Assembly (NCBI GenBank): GCA_013178415.1
Contig: JABLXA010000001.1
Coordinates: 97,445-161,444 of the forward strand
Direction of reading: 5' to 3'
DNA length: 64,000 bases
DNA from: Bacillota bacterium
GTDB taxonomy: Bacteria > Bacillota > SHA-98 > Ch115
The first letter of the stretch is position 1, and each line of letters opens with the position of its first letter. The notes under the pieces were generated by a model. The model saw only the letters and a program-made list of their open reading frames with translations, was not told the DNA's origin and made no database searches. Made by a program: the position numbers and the translations under genes. This document shows positions 25,519 through 34,342 of this stretch, one piece after another.

Positions 25519-26907
25519 GTGACCAGTCACAAGGTTTTGATTGTCGACGATGAAGCTAATATGAGGAGCATCCTTGCCGAATTGTTGAGCGAGCAAGGGT
25601 ATGAGATCGCTACTGCCAAGGATGGGGACGAGGCTATCAGGCGCGCCCAGTCCTCCAGGTTTGATTTGATATTGCTTGACCTCAAACTGCCTGTCAAGGA
25701 TGGATTGCAGGTTTTGAGGGAGCTCAGGACCAAGGGTATAAATACCGCTGTGGTTGTCCTCACTGCCTTTTCCTCCATTGAGACAGCAATAGAGGCTATG
25801 AAGCTTGGGGCTTATGATTATGTCTCCAAGCCTTTTAAGGTGGACAAGCTCAAATCGGTAATCAAAAATGCCATATCCTCTAGTGCAGGACTTGACCGGA
25901 GCCTCTTTTTCGTCCGTCAGCCGATTGATTCAGGCAGTACAGGGATTATCGGAAATACTCCCGAGATGCGCCGGGTCTTGGACCTGGTGGATCAGGTGGC
26001 GGCCACGAATGCTACAGTGCTCATCTTCGGTGAGAGCGGCACCGGGAAGGAGCTCATAGCGAGGGCAATCCATTACCGGAGTCCGCGGGCATCGAGGCCG
26101 CTTATCAAGGTGAGTTGCGCTGCCCTTCCAGAATCTCTCCTCGAAAGTGAGCTTTTCGGCCATGAAAAGGGAGCCTTCACAAATGCTGTGTACAAGCGGC
26201 CTGGCAGATTTGAACTAGCAGACACCGGGACCCTTTTCCTCGATGAAGTCGGGGAGATGAGCCCGGCAATGCAATCTAAGCTGCTTCGCGTCTTGCAGGA
26301 GCGAGAATTTGAACGGGTCGGAGGCACCAAGTCCATCAAGGTCGATGTTCGTATAATCGCCGCCACCAACAAAGATCTCCGCAAGGAGGTCGCGGATGGC
26401 CGGTTCAGGGAGGACCTCTATTACCGTCTGAGCGTGGTGCCTATTTACCTTCCCCCCCTCAGGGAGCGCAAGGACGATATAATCCCGCTGGCGGAGGAAT
26501 TTATCAAGCGTTTCTCCCAGGAATTGGGTAAGGCCATCCAAGGTCTCACAGATGATGCCAAGAAAGCGCTCAGGAATTACGACTGGCCTGGTAATGTGCG
26601 AGAGTTGGAAAACTGCATGGAACGGGCAGTGATATTCACCAAATCCGATCGGATAGACAAGGATATGTTGTTTCTCAATTCATCTGCTGTAAATGCGGCA
26701 GATTCTGCTAATATAGAGTCGATTCCAGCAACGGCCGAGTCCAGTGCTGAGGATAAGCTCCTTATGTCCCTTGAGGAGCTAGAAAAGAGACACATAATGG
26801 CGGTCCTGGAGAAGACGAATCGTAATCGGACCGAAGCGGCAAAGATCCTTAAGATTACCCGCAGGACTCTTCTCAACAAGATCAAGGCTTACTCCATCAA
26901 GGACTGA
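25519..26907 (+). CDS. NtrC-family response regulator, sigma-54 activator type
   Basis: Three domains: a receiver (about 1-120) with the phospho-acceptor Asp in FDLILLDLKLPVKDG, an AAA+ domain (about 140-385) with Walker A GESGTGKELIARAIH and GTLFLDEVGEM, and a Fis-type helix-turn-helix ending in RNRTEAAKILKITRRTLLNK. The loop that touches sigma-54 reads GAFTNA (218-223) where the canonical motif is GAFTGA. DNA targets are unknown; no clear -24/-12 promoter was found nearby and rpoN is not in the window. GTG 25519 has a weak Shine-Dalgarno. It is followed five bases on by its probable kinase. Confidence 0.9.
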   Translation: MTSHKVLIVDDEANMRSILAELLSEQGYEIATAKDGDEAIRRAQSSRFDLILLDLKLPVKDGLQVLRELRTKGINTAVVVLTAFSSIETAIEAMKLGAYDYVSKPFKVDKLKSVIKNAISSSAGLDRSLFFVRQPIDSGSTGIIGNTPEMRRVLDLVDQVAATNATVLIFGESGTGKELIARAIHYRSPRASRPLIKVSCAALPESLLESELFGHEKGAFTNAVYKRPGRFELADTGTLFLDEVGEMSPAMQSKLLRVLQEREFERVGGTKSIKVDVRIIAATNKDLRKEVADGRFREDLYYRLSVVPIYLPPLRERKDDIIPLAEEFIKRFSQELGKAIQGLTDDAKKALRNYDWPGNVRELENCMERAVIFTKSDRIDKDMLFLNSSAVNAADSANIESIPATAESSAEDKLLMSLEELEKRHIMAVLEKTNRNRTEAAKILKITRRTLLNKIKAYSIKD

Positions 26908-26912
26908 GTGAA

Positions 26913-28199
26913 ATGATAGTGATGACGGCATTAATCTTTTTAGCATCCCTAGAAGGCGCTGTCATCATCTTTTTTCTTTTGCGTTTGCTGCGTTCAAACG
27001 CCCTGCTGAAGGCGTCCCGCCGCGAGGTCGAGAGCCTGAGAGAGCTTGCTGAGGGGTTCTATTCTGGTTTTGACAAGAGTATACTTGACAGCCTTACTGT
27101 GGGAATCTCCGCATTGGATAGTTCTCTGAGGATTCTCACCTGGAACCAGTTCATGGCGTCTTTAACTGAAAGGCCTATAGAGGAGGTCCTCGGACGGCCA
27201 TATTTTGAGGTATTTCCAGAACAGCTGGGTACAGGGCTTCCAGATACCTTAGAGGAGGTTCTAAAGACAGGTGAGACCCGGGAGATCCGTAATTTCAAGC
27301 ATCAGGGAAAAAGCAAGCGGACATATGTAACTAGGAAGAAGATCTGTCCATTGAAGCGTTCCGACGGTGCTGTCGAAGGTGTTATAATCATATCTGAGGA
27401 TGTGACAGAGAAAGTTCTCCTGGGGGAAGAGCTGAGGAGGGTGGAAAAGCTCAAAGCAGTGGGAGAATTTGCAGCCGGCCTGGCCCATGAGATAAATAAT
27501 CCCATCGGGATCATTTCTGCCTACGCTCAGCATCTTGCGGAGAGCATGGAAGGCGATTCAGCTTGCTCGCCCAGCTATGTGCGAGGTGTTCGCGCGATTC
27601 AAGAGGAGGCGGAGAGATGCTCGGGCATCGTAAGGAACATCCTGGAGTTTTCTCGTGAGGCAGAAGCCAAATTCGTTGCCGTGAATTTGCCCGACATCAT
27701 AGATTCGGTTTTGTTTCTCGTGGAACAGCGTGCAAAGAGCCAGAATGTGACAATTGAAAAGTATTATGATCCATCCATTTCAGCTGTAATTGGAGATCCC
27801 GACCAGCTGAAGCAGGTGTTCTTCAATCTGGTCATCAATGCCATTCAGGCGATGCCTGATGGTGGCAGGTTGACCATATCCGTAAAGAGAGATTCATCTG
27901 TTACACTATCCTCTCCCCGAGATGGTGAAGACCAAAGTGGCCGGTTCCGTGACCTTGGTGCCCCTGCCAGGGAGGAGCAGTATATTACAATAGAGTTTTC
28001 TGACACTGGCTGCGGGATTCCGGGCGAGTATTCGGACCTGATATTCAAACCCTTTTTTACAACTAAATCGGGTGGAACGGGGCTTGGCCTCGCGGTAAGT
28101 GAAGGCATCATAAAGAACCATTCCGGCACAATTACCGTAAAGAGCGAGCCCGGGAAAGGCAGTACCTTTACCGTAAGGCTGCCTGTAGGAGAGCTTTGA
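26913..28199 (+). CDS. PAS-containing sensor histidine kinase
   Basis: One N-terminal membrane segment (about residues 5-25) is followed by a coiled linker, a PAS domain (about 55-165), a HisKA domain with the phospho-acceptor His192 in GLAHEINNPIG, and an HATPase_c domain with N-box VFFNLVINAIQAMPDG, G1 FSDTGCGIPGEY, and G2 GGTGLGLAVSEGI. The NtrB-like HEINNP H-box is typical of partners of NtrC-type regulators, so it probably phosphorylates the protein encoded just upstream. There is no extracellular sensor domain; the cue would be read by PAS in the cytoplasm. Its position after flagellar genes suggests, but does not prove, flagellar control. Confidence 0.9.
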   Translation: MIVMTALIFLASLEGAVIIFFLLRLLRSNALLKASRREVESLRELAEGFYSGFDKSILDSLTVGISALDSSLRILTWNQFMASLTERPIEEVLGRPYFEVFPEQLGTGLPDTLEEVLKTGETREIRNFKHQGKSKRTYVTRKKICPLKRSDGAVEGVIIISEDVTEKVLLGEELRRVEKLKAVGEFAAGLAHEINNPIGIISAYAQHLAESMEGDSACSPSYVRGVRAIQEEAERCSGIVRNILEFSREAEAKFVAVNLPDIIDSVLFLVEQRAKSQNVTIEKYYDPSISAVIGDPDQLKQVFFNLVINAIQAMPDGGRLTISVKRDSSVTLSSPRDGEDQSGRFRDLGAPAREEQYITIEFSDTGCGIPGEYSDLIFKPFFTTKSGGTGLGLAVSEGIIKNHSGTITVKSEPGKGSTFTVRLPVGEL

Positions 28200-28269
28200 T
28201 CAGGAAGGGGGAAACCGGGAGTCCTGCCCGGACATGATATTCCGGCTGGGATAGGCCCGGGCGATTGAG

Positions 28270-29880
28270 TTGAAGCTGAGTTTTTTAGGTGCGGCAAGAA
28301 CAGTGACAGGTTCATGTTATCTCCTGGAGCTTGAAAAGACCCGGATACTCATAGATTGCGGGATGTTCCAGGGACCGAAAGACCTCAGGGCGCTAAATTA
28401 TGGGGAATTCGGTTTCGACCCCAAGACTATCGATTTCCTCATTTTGACACATGCCCATCTAGATCATAGCGGCCTCATTCCTCGTTTGGTCGGGGCAGGT
28501 TTTTCTGGCAAGATCCTGTCTTCCGAGGCGACCAGGGACCTATCTGAGATCATGCTGCTGGATAGCGCTCATATACAGGAGCTCGAGGCCGAGTGGCAGA
28601 GTAGAAAGAATAGGCGCGCGGATGAGGAAGCATTCGAAGCCTTATATACTGTAAAGGAGGCCCAGCAATCCCTCGAGCTTTTTTCACCCCAGCCAATGAG
28701 GGAGGTCATTACCCTCAATGATGAAGTCTCCTTCCGGCTCAGGGATGCAGGTCACATCCTGGGATCTGCAATAGTGGAACTTTGGCTGGGCCCTGACGCG
28801 ACAGGCCCGAAAATAGTATTTTCGGGAGACCTCGGCAATGTGAACCAACCGATCATACGAGACCCGGAATTCATAAGTGATGCCGACTTTCTTGTTATTG
28901 AATCAACCTATGGCAATAGGATCCACCAGGACAGGCAGACCAGGATTAGTATGCTGAAAAGGATCGTCCAATCCACCTTCGCCATGGGTGGTAATGTAAT
29001 AATACCCGCGTTCGCAGTGGCCAGGACTCAGGATGTGGTCTATGATCTTGCCCAGCTGGCAAGAAAGGGTGAACTGCCCGATGTGAAGATCTTCATCGAT
29101 AGTCCCATGGCTGTGGAAACGACGCGGATCTTCAGCCAGCATAAGGATTCATATGATGTGGAAATGAAGCATCTACTGGCCAGCGGTTATGACCCGTTCT
29201 CCCTGCCTGAACTTTCTTATGTCGAGACGACAGAAGAATCTCGAGCTTTGAATGAGATAAAGAGCGGTGCCATCATCATCTCGGCAAGCGGTATGTGCGA
29301 TTTTGGGCGAATCAAGCATCATCTCAAGCATAACCTTTGGAGGCCAGAAAATACCATTTTGTTCGTCGGATTCCAGGCAAGAGGCACATTGGGACGCAGG
29401 CTCGTGGACGGGGAAAAGAAGGTCCGGATTTTCAATGAAGAGATCGCAGTAAAAGCCAGGATCGAGGCGATCGACGGTTATTCGGCCCATGCTGACAAAG
29501 ATATGTTGCTTTACTGGGTGAAAAGCTTCGCGTCGTTACCCCGCAAGGTCTTTATAACTCATGGTGAGGATGAAGCAGCTGAGGAACTGCGACGCACTCT
29601 TGAAGAAACCCTGGGGCTCCTGGCATATGTGCCGAGCCTTGGTGACGCGTATGACATCGAACGCGATGAGATTGTCTTTGCGCCTGGGAAAGGTGATTCC
29701 AATAGAGAAGCGGAGGAGGTAGATCAGGCGCTAGCTGAGCTCAGGCTGTCTCTTCTTGCTCTTTCTCACAGGTCAAGTGAATGGAGGCAATCTCAGAACG
29801 TCAAGACTATGTCTGAAGTGGCGAGGCGGCTGAGGGAAATCTCCCGCGAGATCAATAAGATTTCAGAGATATCAGTCTAA
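28270..29880 (+). CDS. beta-CASP metallo-beta-lactamase-fold RNA-processing enzyme
   Basis: Metallo-beta-lactamase core with THAHLDHSGLIP (motif 2), RDAGHILGSAIVE (motif 3 His) and VFSGDLGN (motif 4), then a beta-CASP insert with VIESTYGNR and PAFAVARTQ, and the C-terminal RMMBL block IDGYSAHADKDMLLYWV. Such CPSF73/YsiA-like proteins are RNA endo- or exonucleases; the closest bacterial group is the exonuclease of the beta-lactamase fold involved in RNA processing. At 536 residues it has a roughly 70-residue C-terminal helical extension. TTG 28270 has no strong Shine-Dalgarno. A gene of unknown function follows by 11 bases. RNA substrates are unknown. Confidence 0.85.
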   Translation: MKLSFLGAARTVTGSCYLLELEKTRILIDCGMFQGPKDLRALNYGEFGFDPKTIDFLILTHAHLDHSGLIPRLVGAGFSGKILSSEATRDLSEIMLLDSAHIQELEAEWQSRKNRRADEEAFEALYTVKEAQQSLELFSPQPMREVITLNDEVSFRLRDAGHILGSAIVELWLGPDATGPKIVFSGDLGNVNQPIIRDPEFISDADFLVIESTYGNRIHQDRQTRISMLKRIVQSTFAMGGNVIIPAFAVARTQDVVYDLAQLARKGELPDVKIFIDSPMAVETTRIFSQHKDSYDVEMKHLLASGYDPFSLPELSYVETTEESRALNEIKSGAIIISASGMCDFGRIKHHLKHNLWRPENTILFVGFQARGTLGRRLVDGEKKVRIFNEEIAVKARIEAIDGYSAHADKDMLLYWVKSFASLPRKVFITHGEDEAAEELRRTLEETLGLLAYVPSLGDAYDIERDEIVFAPGKGDSNREAEEVDQALAELRLSLLALSHRSSEWRQSQNVKTMSEVARRLREISREINKISEISV

Positions 29881-29891
29881 GGAGAGGCATT

Positions 29892-31151
29892 ATGATGACG
29901 TTTGAGGATTCATCTTTTGAGGATTTCGATCCAATAACATATGCGGCAGAGAGTAGGGGGCGCAGCAGTGATGAGATAAAGGCGGAGCTGAGTCAGCTGG
30001 CTTCTGCGGCGGGCGCTTCTTCCATTCCTCATCTCGCCCAATTGGCCTTGACCAATGACCCCAAGCTTGCTGTTGCTGCGATCGAGGCCCTCGGCAGGAT
30101 ACGCGAAAAGGCGGCTGCAGATGCTCTTTTTGATATTTCCAACAAGGTGGAGCTCAAAGATGTGCGTAAACGGGCGAAAGCCATGCTTTTTCAATTGCAT
30201 TCATGGGGAATAGATCCCTCTCAGCCTGTTGAAGATGAAAGGGCTAGACATGTGCCAGGAATGACGAGCGAGCTTGTCGATGCCTGGGTCTCTTTGCCCG
30301 ATAGTTGGGGCCGGAGGGTTATCTTTGCATATGTCAGGGATAGATTTGAATCAAGGATCATGAGTTTCCTCCTTGAGGAAGAACATGGAATTACCAATGC
30401 AATGACTGAACGATCGAGCAGAAAGGAATTTGATGAATGGGTTGAAGATTATTTCCGAAAGAGCAACATCGACTATATGCGAATTGACATGAATTATATG
30501 GCATTCTTGATCCAGGAAGCCCTGGACAGGATGCGATCAACGGGCTTTCCCATTATCCCGGAAGTAAAGCGAGTCGTGGACCTCTGGGATAAAGTGATTA
30601 AAAATAGGGAGACAAAATATCTGGAACCACCAATTTACAATGAGCTCAAGAAAGAGGAGATTGAGCAAGATGAGGATCTATCACTGCGAGCCAGGGATCT
30701 CGTCTCATTAAAAGAGGTCCAATACTGGTTCACTGCGATACGCGATATTGATGATTACATCTCCAGGCTTTCCAGCGTCTTTGATGGTATAATCCAGGTA
30801 AGCCGTTTTGTTCAAGCAGAAATGGTACAGCGGGTTGTCCAGGACGCCATCGAGGCCACTTTTGGTGGAGATCGTAGACTTTTATTTGCGAGACGGCTGG
30901 AGGATCTTTCATATTACTTGCTGCATAAGGGGCGCGAACAAGAGGCAAGAGAAGCCTTGTCAGTAGCCCTGGACCTTCGCCGAGATCGAGAACTCCACAG
31001 GATTCCATTTATTGTGGAATTCATACACCAGGGCCTAGGTATAGGAAAAGCAGGGCAGATTCAGACAAGAAACTCCAAGGAGGGGAAAGCTGGGGAGGGT
31101 CTGCTGATCATCAATCCCTTTGATCCGAAATATAGAAAGCAAAATATGTAA
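29892..31151 (+). CDS. unrecognised helical protein, possible HEAT-like N-terminus
   Basis: I do not recognise this 419-residue protein as a known family. The N-terminal 110 residues have a HEAT/armadillo-like pattern (IPHLAQLALTNDPKLAVAAI and EALGRIREKAAADALFDISN). The middle is acidic and helical (FDEWVEDYFRKSNIDYMRID), and the end includes LEDLSYYLLHKGREQEAREA and LSVALDLRRDRE, which looks like a TPR-type helical pair. No membrane segment, signal peptide or catalytic motif is evident. ATG 29892 is preceded by AAGGAGAGG, 11 bases after the beta-CASP stop, so the two probably share an mRNA; a scaffold role for that enzyme is speculation. Confidence 0.6.
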   Translation: MMTFEDSSFEDFDPITYAAESRGRSSDEIKAELSQLASAAGASSIPHLAQLALTNDPKLAVAAIEALGRIREKAAADALFDISNKVELKDVRKRAKAMLFQLHSWGIDPSQPVEDERARHVPGMTSELVDAWVSLPDSWGRRVIFAYVRDRFESRIMSFLLEEEHGITNAMTERSSRKEFDEWVEDYFRKSNIDYMRIDMNYMAFLIQEALDRMRSTGFPIIPEVKRVVDLWDKVIKNRETKYLEPPIYNELKKEEIEQDEDLSLRARDLVSLKEVQYWFTAIRDIDDYISRLSSVFDGIIQVSRFVQAEMVQRVVQDAIEATFGGDRRLLFARRLEDLSYYLLHKGREQEAREALSVALDLRRDRELHRIPFIVEFIHQGLGIGKAGQIQTRNSKEGKAGEGLLIINPFDPKYRKQNM

Positions 31152-31158
31152 GGAAGGC

Positions 31159-31175
31159 AAGGGTCAAAGACCCTT
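31159..31175. terminator. short inverted repeat between convergent genes
   Basis: AAGGGTC (31159-31165) and GACCCTT (31169-31175) form a 7-bp stem with an AAA loop between the helical-protein stop and the SASP stop, which it touches. No long T-run follows on either strand, so its function as a terminator is only plausible. Confidence 0.4.
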
Positions 31176-31374
31176 ACCTCTCCATCTGACGGGCCATAAG
31201 CTCTTCCGCCTTCTGAATGAGGCCGCGAACTATCAGGCCCGCCTGTCTGGTGGTGATGTCGCCGTAGTCATAGACGCCGTTATCGACCTTGATCCTGTCC
31301 GCGAAACCCAGTTCACGAGCGATCTCGTATTTTGTTCTGTCAGACACGATACTCCGGTTCCGACTAATAGCCAT
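31174..31374 (-). CDS. alpha/beta-type small acid-soluble spore protein
   Basis: SASPs coat spore DNA and protect it from UV and chemicals, then are degraded by the GPR protease at germination. The 66-residue protein shows RTKYEIARELGFADRI, matching the family KYEIA block where GPR cuts, then a Gly/Asp turn and a second helix RQAGLIVRGLIQKAEELM. It lacks the Gln/Asn-rich start of Bacillus SspA and resembles the shorter clostridial variants. ATG 31374 follows GGGGGTG closely; an in-frame TTG at 31410 is possible. No clear sigma-G promoter was seen. It is transcribed against its flagellar/chemotaxis neighbours and shows that the organism makes spores. Confidence 0.82.
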   Translation of the reverse strand: MAISRNRSIVSDRTKYEIARELGFADRIKVDNGVYDYGDITTRQAGLIVRGLIQKAEELMARQMER

Positions 31375-31447
31375 CACCCCCAGTTTTATTTTCCCCTCAA
31401 TTCGCTTCAAAAAACCCGGGCAATGCTGGCACAGGAACCTGCATCTA

Positions 31448-31475
31448 TAAACTAAAGGGGCTTTTCTACCGATAA
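31448..31475 (+). promoter_or_regulatory. sigma-28-type promoter of the chemotaxis operon
   Basis: TAAA (31448-31451), 16 bases, then ACCGATAA (31468-31475) fits the SigD pattern (TAAA, 14-16 bases, GCCGATAT) and shares the same -10 octamer as the promoter before fliS. It lies about 78 bases before cheW. A second TAAA at 31453 gives an 11-base spacer, too short. Confidence 0.65.
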
Positions 31476-31553
31476 ATTATATAGGCTTTGGCCTGTTTTT
31501 TGCTAATATCGGGAAAATTTACTAAAAATTCCTCAAGGTCAGGGGGGATCAAT

Positions 31554-32066
31554 ATGGCCGAGGAAGTTGCTTACAAGGAAAGACAGCTTGTCGTCTTTGG
31601 TTTGGCAGATGAACTATATGGCATCGATATCGGGGTTGTGCGCGAGATCGTCACCATGCAACGTGTGACCCGCGTCCCTAGGGTGCCAGATTACATCGAG
31701 GGGATTATCAACCTCAGAGGAAATGTCATTCCGGTTGTCGATCTTAGAAAGAAATTGGGGTTGCCAGCTAAAGAAAAAACGAAGGATACTCGGATAGTCA
31801 TAGTGGAGGTAGACTCGGAGACTGTAGGCCTAGTGGTGGATATGGTGTCGGAAGTGATGAGAGTGCCGGAATCCTCTATCGAGCTCCGATCAACTCTGAT
31901 CGGGGACCTGGAATCTGACCCTGTGGAAGGCATAGTCAGGTTGGATGACAAACTTATAATCCTAATGGACATCTCCCGCATCATCTCTACCCAGGAAGTG
32001 AATACCCTTCCTTCAAGGGAGCAACTGGAAGACTCCCTTGATCAAGGCGAAGAGCCCCAGAGTTGA
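31554..32066 (+). CDS. cheW: chemotaxis coupling protein CheW
   Basis: CheW links chemoreceptors to CheA in membrane arrays. The CheW fold is visible in LVVFGLADELYGIDIGVVRE, IVTMQRVTRVPRVPDYIEGI, NLRGNVIPVVDLRKKLGL and LVVDMVSEVMRVPESSIE; the receptor-contact segment around the NLRG turn is normal. A roughly 25-residue tail extends beyond the core. ATG 31554 has AGGGGGGAT upstream and is preferred over the GTG-like opening at 31488. It is the first gene after the sigma-28-type promoter and is followed by cheA 121 bases later. Confidence 0.95.
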   Translation: MAEEVAYKERQLVVFGLADELYGIDIGVVREIVTMQRVTRVPRVPDYIEGIINLRGNVIPVVDLRKKLGLPAKEKTKDTRIVIVEVDSETVGLVVDMVSEVMRVPESSIELRSTLIGDLESDPVEGIVRLDDKLIILMDISRIISTQEVNTLPSREQLEDSLDQGEEPQS

Positions 32067-32187
32067 GTTTGGGCATTGATGGGGGGATTTTGTCGTTGTG
32101 TGGCGTTTCCCGGGAATTTGTGAGGTCTTAAGCCCGACCTGGGATTTGCGTTCTCAGGATCTTCGGGGGAAGGGTGGTGGATGCTAG

Positions 32188-34272
32188 GTGGCTGGTGATA
32201 ATGATTTCTCAGCTGAGGAGATAAAGATCTTTCTAGATGAAGCGGAAGAGCTCCTGGATGTGATGGAGAGAGATATTCTTCAACTGGAAGAAAATCAGGA
32301 TCCAAGTCTGATACAGGAGATATTTCGGGCTGCCCATACGCTCAAAGGATCGAGCGCGACTCTCGGTCATCAAAGACTCACGGCCCTGACTCATGCTGCA
32401 GAAAGTGTCCTGGATAAGGTGAGAAGCGGCGAGATAATGCTGACATCAGATGTCACAGATGCCCTTTTGAATTCCCTGGATATGATGAGAGCTCTGGCGG
32501 GTGAGATCCGCTCTGGCGAAGATGCAGGGGTGGATTTGGGGCCAGTGCTGGCAAAGCTTCGCGATATTGCTTCCGGAGAGGAACCATCTCAGCTGCGGGA
32601 AGAAGAAAATCGCCAGGATGCATCCTCCGAGACGATATCTGAGGAAGGGAGCGAATTCGCCCTCGAACCCGGGGAGCAGTCCCTAGAGGTGTCCGTGTCA
32701 CTGGCCAAAGATAGTATTATGCCCGCGGTGCGGGCCTATCAGATAATATTGGCGCTGAATGAGCACGGCCGAATTTTGAGCTCAACCCCAAGTCTCGCCG
32801 AAATCGAAGAAGAAAAGGTAGACGATAGTCTCAAGGTCATATTTGCCACCCGCGAACCTCGGGAAATCATACGGCAGGCTGTGATCGGGGTCCCTGACGT
32901 GGCATCTTTAAATATTCAGCGATGGAATGCGCCTTCTTCAAGGAAAGCTGATACAGAGGCTGCATTACTGTCAGAGACTTTAGCGGAATCATCCCATCCT
33001 GGTGGGGCATCTCCAAAAAGCGGGGCTGGCCTGGGGAAGGCCATGTCTCGAAGTGTAAGGGTAGATGTTTCCATCCTGGATAGTCTTATGAACCTCGTAG
33101 GCGAGCTCGTGATCGATCGTACCCGGCTATCGCAGATAGTGCAGGACCTGAGGCAACATGGCGGTGAAATCGAGGAAATTGCTGAAGACCTGAGCCGGAC
33201 GGGCGGGCATGTTGGGCAGATAACTGCGCAGCTGCAAGAGTACATAATGAAAGCCCGGATGGTTCCTCTTGAGAACATCTTTAAGAAATTCCCTCGCATG
33301 GTGAGAGATCTAGCGCAGAGATCGCAGAAGAAGATAGAGTTCATCGTGAACGGGGAGGAAACAGAACTAGACCGTTCTGTCATCCAGGAGATAGGGGATC
33401 CTTTGATTCACCTCTTGAGAAATGCGGTGGACCATGGGATAGAATCCCCTGAAGAACGAGAGCGCCTGGGCAAGCCGCCAGTCGGAACCATTAAACTCTC
33501 GGCCTCTCACAGGGAGGGCCGGATCGTAATAGCTGTCGAGGATGACGGCAGGGGTATTGATGCGTCCAAAATCAAGCAGAGCGCCCTGACAAAGGGCATA
33601 ATCACAGAAGATCTGGCCGCTCATCTATCAGAGAATGATCTGATCAATTTGATTTTTGTGCCGGGGTTCAGCACATCTGAAGAGGTAAACGAGATCTCTG
33701 GCCGCGGAGTGGGAATGGACGTAGTCAAAAGGAACATCGAGAAAGTGAGCGGCACCATAGAGATCGAGACTCGTGTTGGGAAAGGGTCCACATTTTATAT
33801 AACGCTGCCGTTGACTCTTGCCATACTCCGTGCTCTATTGGTGACGGTAAATGGCATAACTTATGCAATTCCTCTGAGTTCAATTCGCGAAATCGTCAGG
33901 GCCGGCCGGTCTGACATAAAGACCGTGCGGGGCGGAGAGGTGATAATGCTCCGGGATTCGGTGCTCCCGCTATTCAGGCTCAGGGAGGCCCTGGGGGATA
34001 GTATTGGCGCAGAATACGGAAAAGCATATTGGGATTCGGGGAAAGAGGACTTCGTCGTGATAGTCGAGACAGGGCCACGGCGGGTGGGGCTTGCTGTAGA
34101 TGGCTTGATAGGCGAGGGTGAGGTAGTTCTCAAGAGCCTCAGCCGCTTCCTGGGAGATTTGAGCGGTATTGCAGGCGCCACGATCCTCGGGGACGGGAGC
34201 GTGGCTTTGATCGTAGATGTGCCGAGTCTCGCCAAGAGGCTTACTTGGCGTCAGACGAGGGTCGCGGTATGA
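32188..34272 (+). CDS. cheA: chemotaxis histidine kinase CheA
   Basis: CheA autophosphorylates and passes phosphate to CheY and CheB. Domains in order: P1 Hpt (about 1-105) with His50 in AAHTLKGSSATLG; a variable P2-like segment (about 170-255); P3 dimerisation (about 290-370) with DSLMNLVGELVIDRTRL; P4 ATPase (about 370-545) with HLLRNAVDHGIESPEER, DDGRGI and GRGVGMDVV; and P5 CheW-like (about 550-690). The length of 694 is normal. GTG 32188 is the start of the open frame. A hairpin follows the stop, ahead of cheY. Confidence 0.96.
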   Translation: MAGDNDFSAEEIKIFLDEAEELLDVMERDILQLEENQDPSLIQEIFRAAHTLKGSSATLGHQRLTALTHAAESVLDKVRSGEIMLTSDVTDALLNSLDMMRALAGEIRSGEDAGVDLGPVLAKLRDIASGEEPSQLREEENRQDASSETISEEGSEFALEPGEQSLEVSVSLAKDSIMPAVRAYQIILALNEHGRILSSTPSLAEIEEEKVDDSLKVIFATREPREIIRQAVIGVPDVASLNIQRWNAPSSRKADTEAALLSETLAESSHPGGASPKSGAGLGKAMSRSVRVDVSILDSLMNLVGELVIDRTRLSQIVQDLRQHGGEIEEIAEDLSRTGGHVGQITAQLQEYIMKARMVPLENIFKKFPRMVRDLAQRSQKKIEFIVNGEETELDRSVIQEIGDPLIHLLRNAVDHGIESPEERERLGKPPVGTIKLSASHREGRIVIAVEDDGRGIDASKIKQSALTKGIITEDLAAHLSENDLINLIFVPGFSTSEEVNEISGRGVGMDVVKRNIEKVSGTIEIETRVGKGSTFYITLPLTLAILRALLVTVNGITYAIPLSSIREIVRAGRSDIKTVRGGEVIMLRDSVLPLFRLREALGDSIGAEYGKAYWDSGKEDFVVIVETGPRRVGLAVDGLIGEGEVVLKSLSRFLGDLSGIAGATILGDGSVALIVDVPSLAKRLTWRQTRVAV

Positions 34273-34293
34273 ACTGGTAGCGAAGGGGGGTAG

Positions 34294-34340
34294 GGCGCGT
34301 TTTCCCTCTCAGTAAGCTGGGAGGCTTCCCGCGCCAGCTT
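34294..34340 (+). promoter_or_regulatory. hairpin between cheA and cheY, abutting the cheY start
   Basis: GGCGCG (34294-34299) pairs with CGCGCC (34330-34335) and inner CCTC can pair with GAGG; AGCTTTT then leads straight into the GTG at 34343. There is no Shine-Dalgarno between stem and start. It may act as an attenuating terminator or control cheY translation; both are inferences. Confidence 0.4.
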
Positions 34341-34342
34341 TT

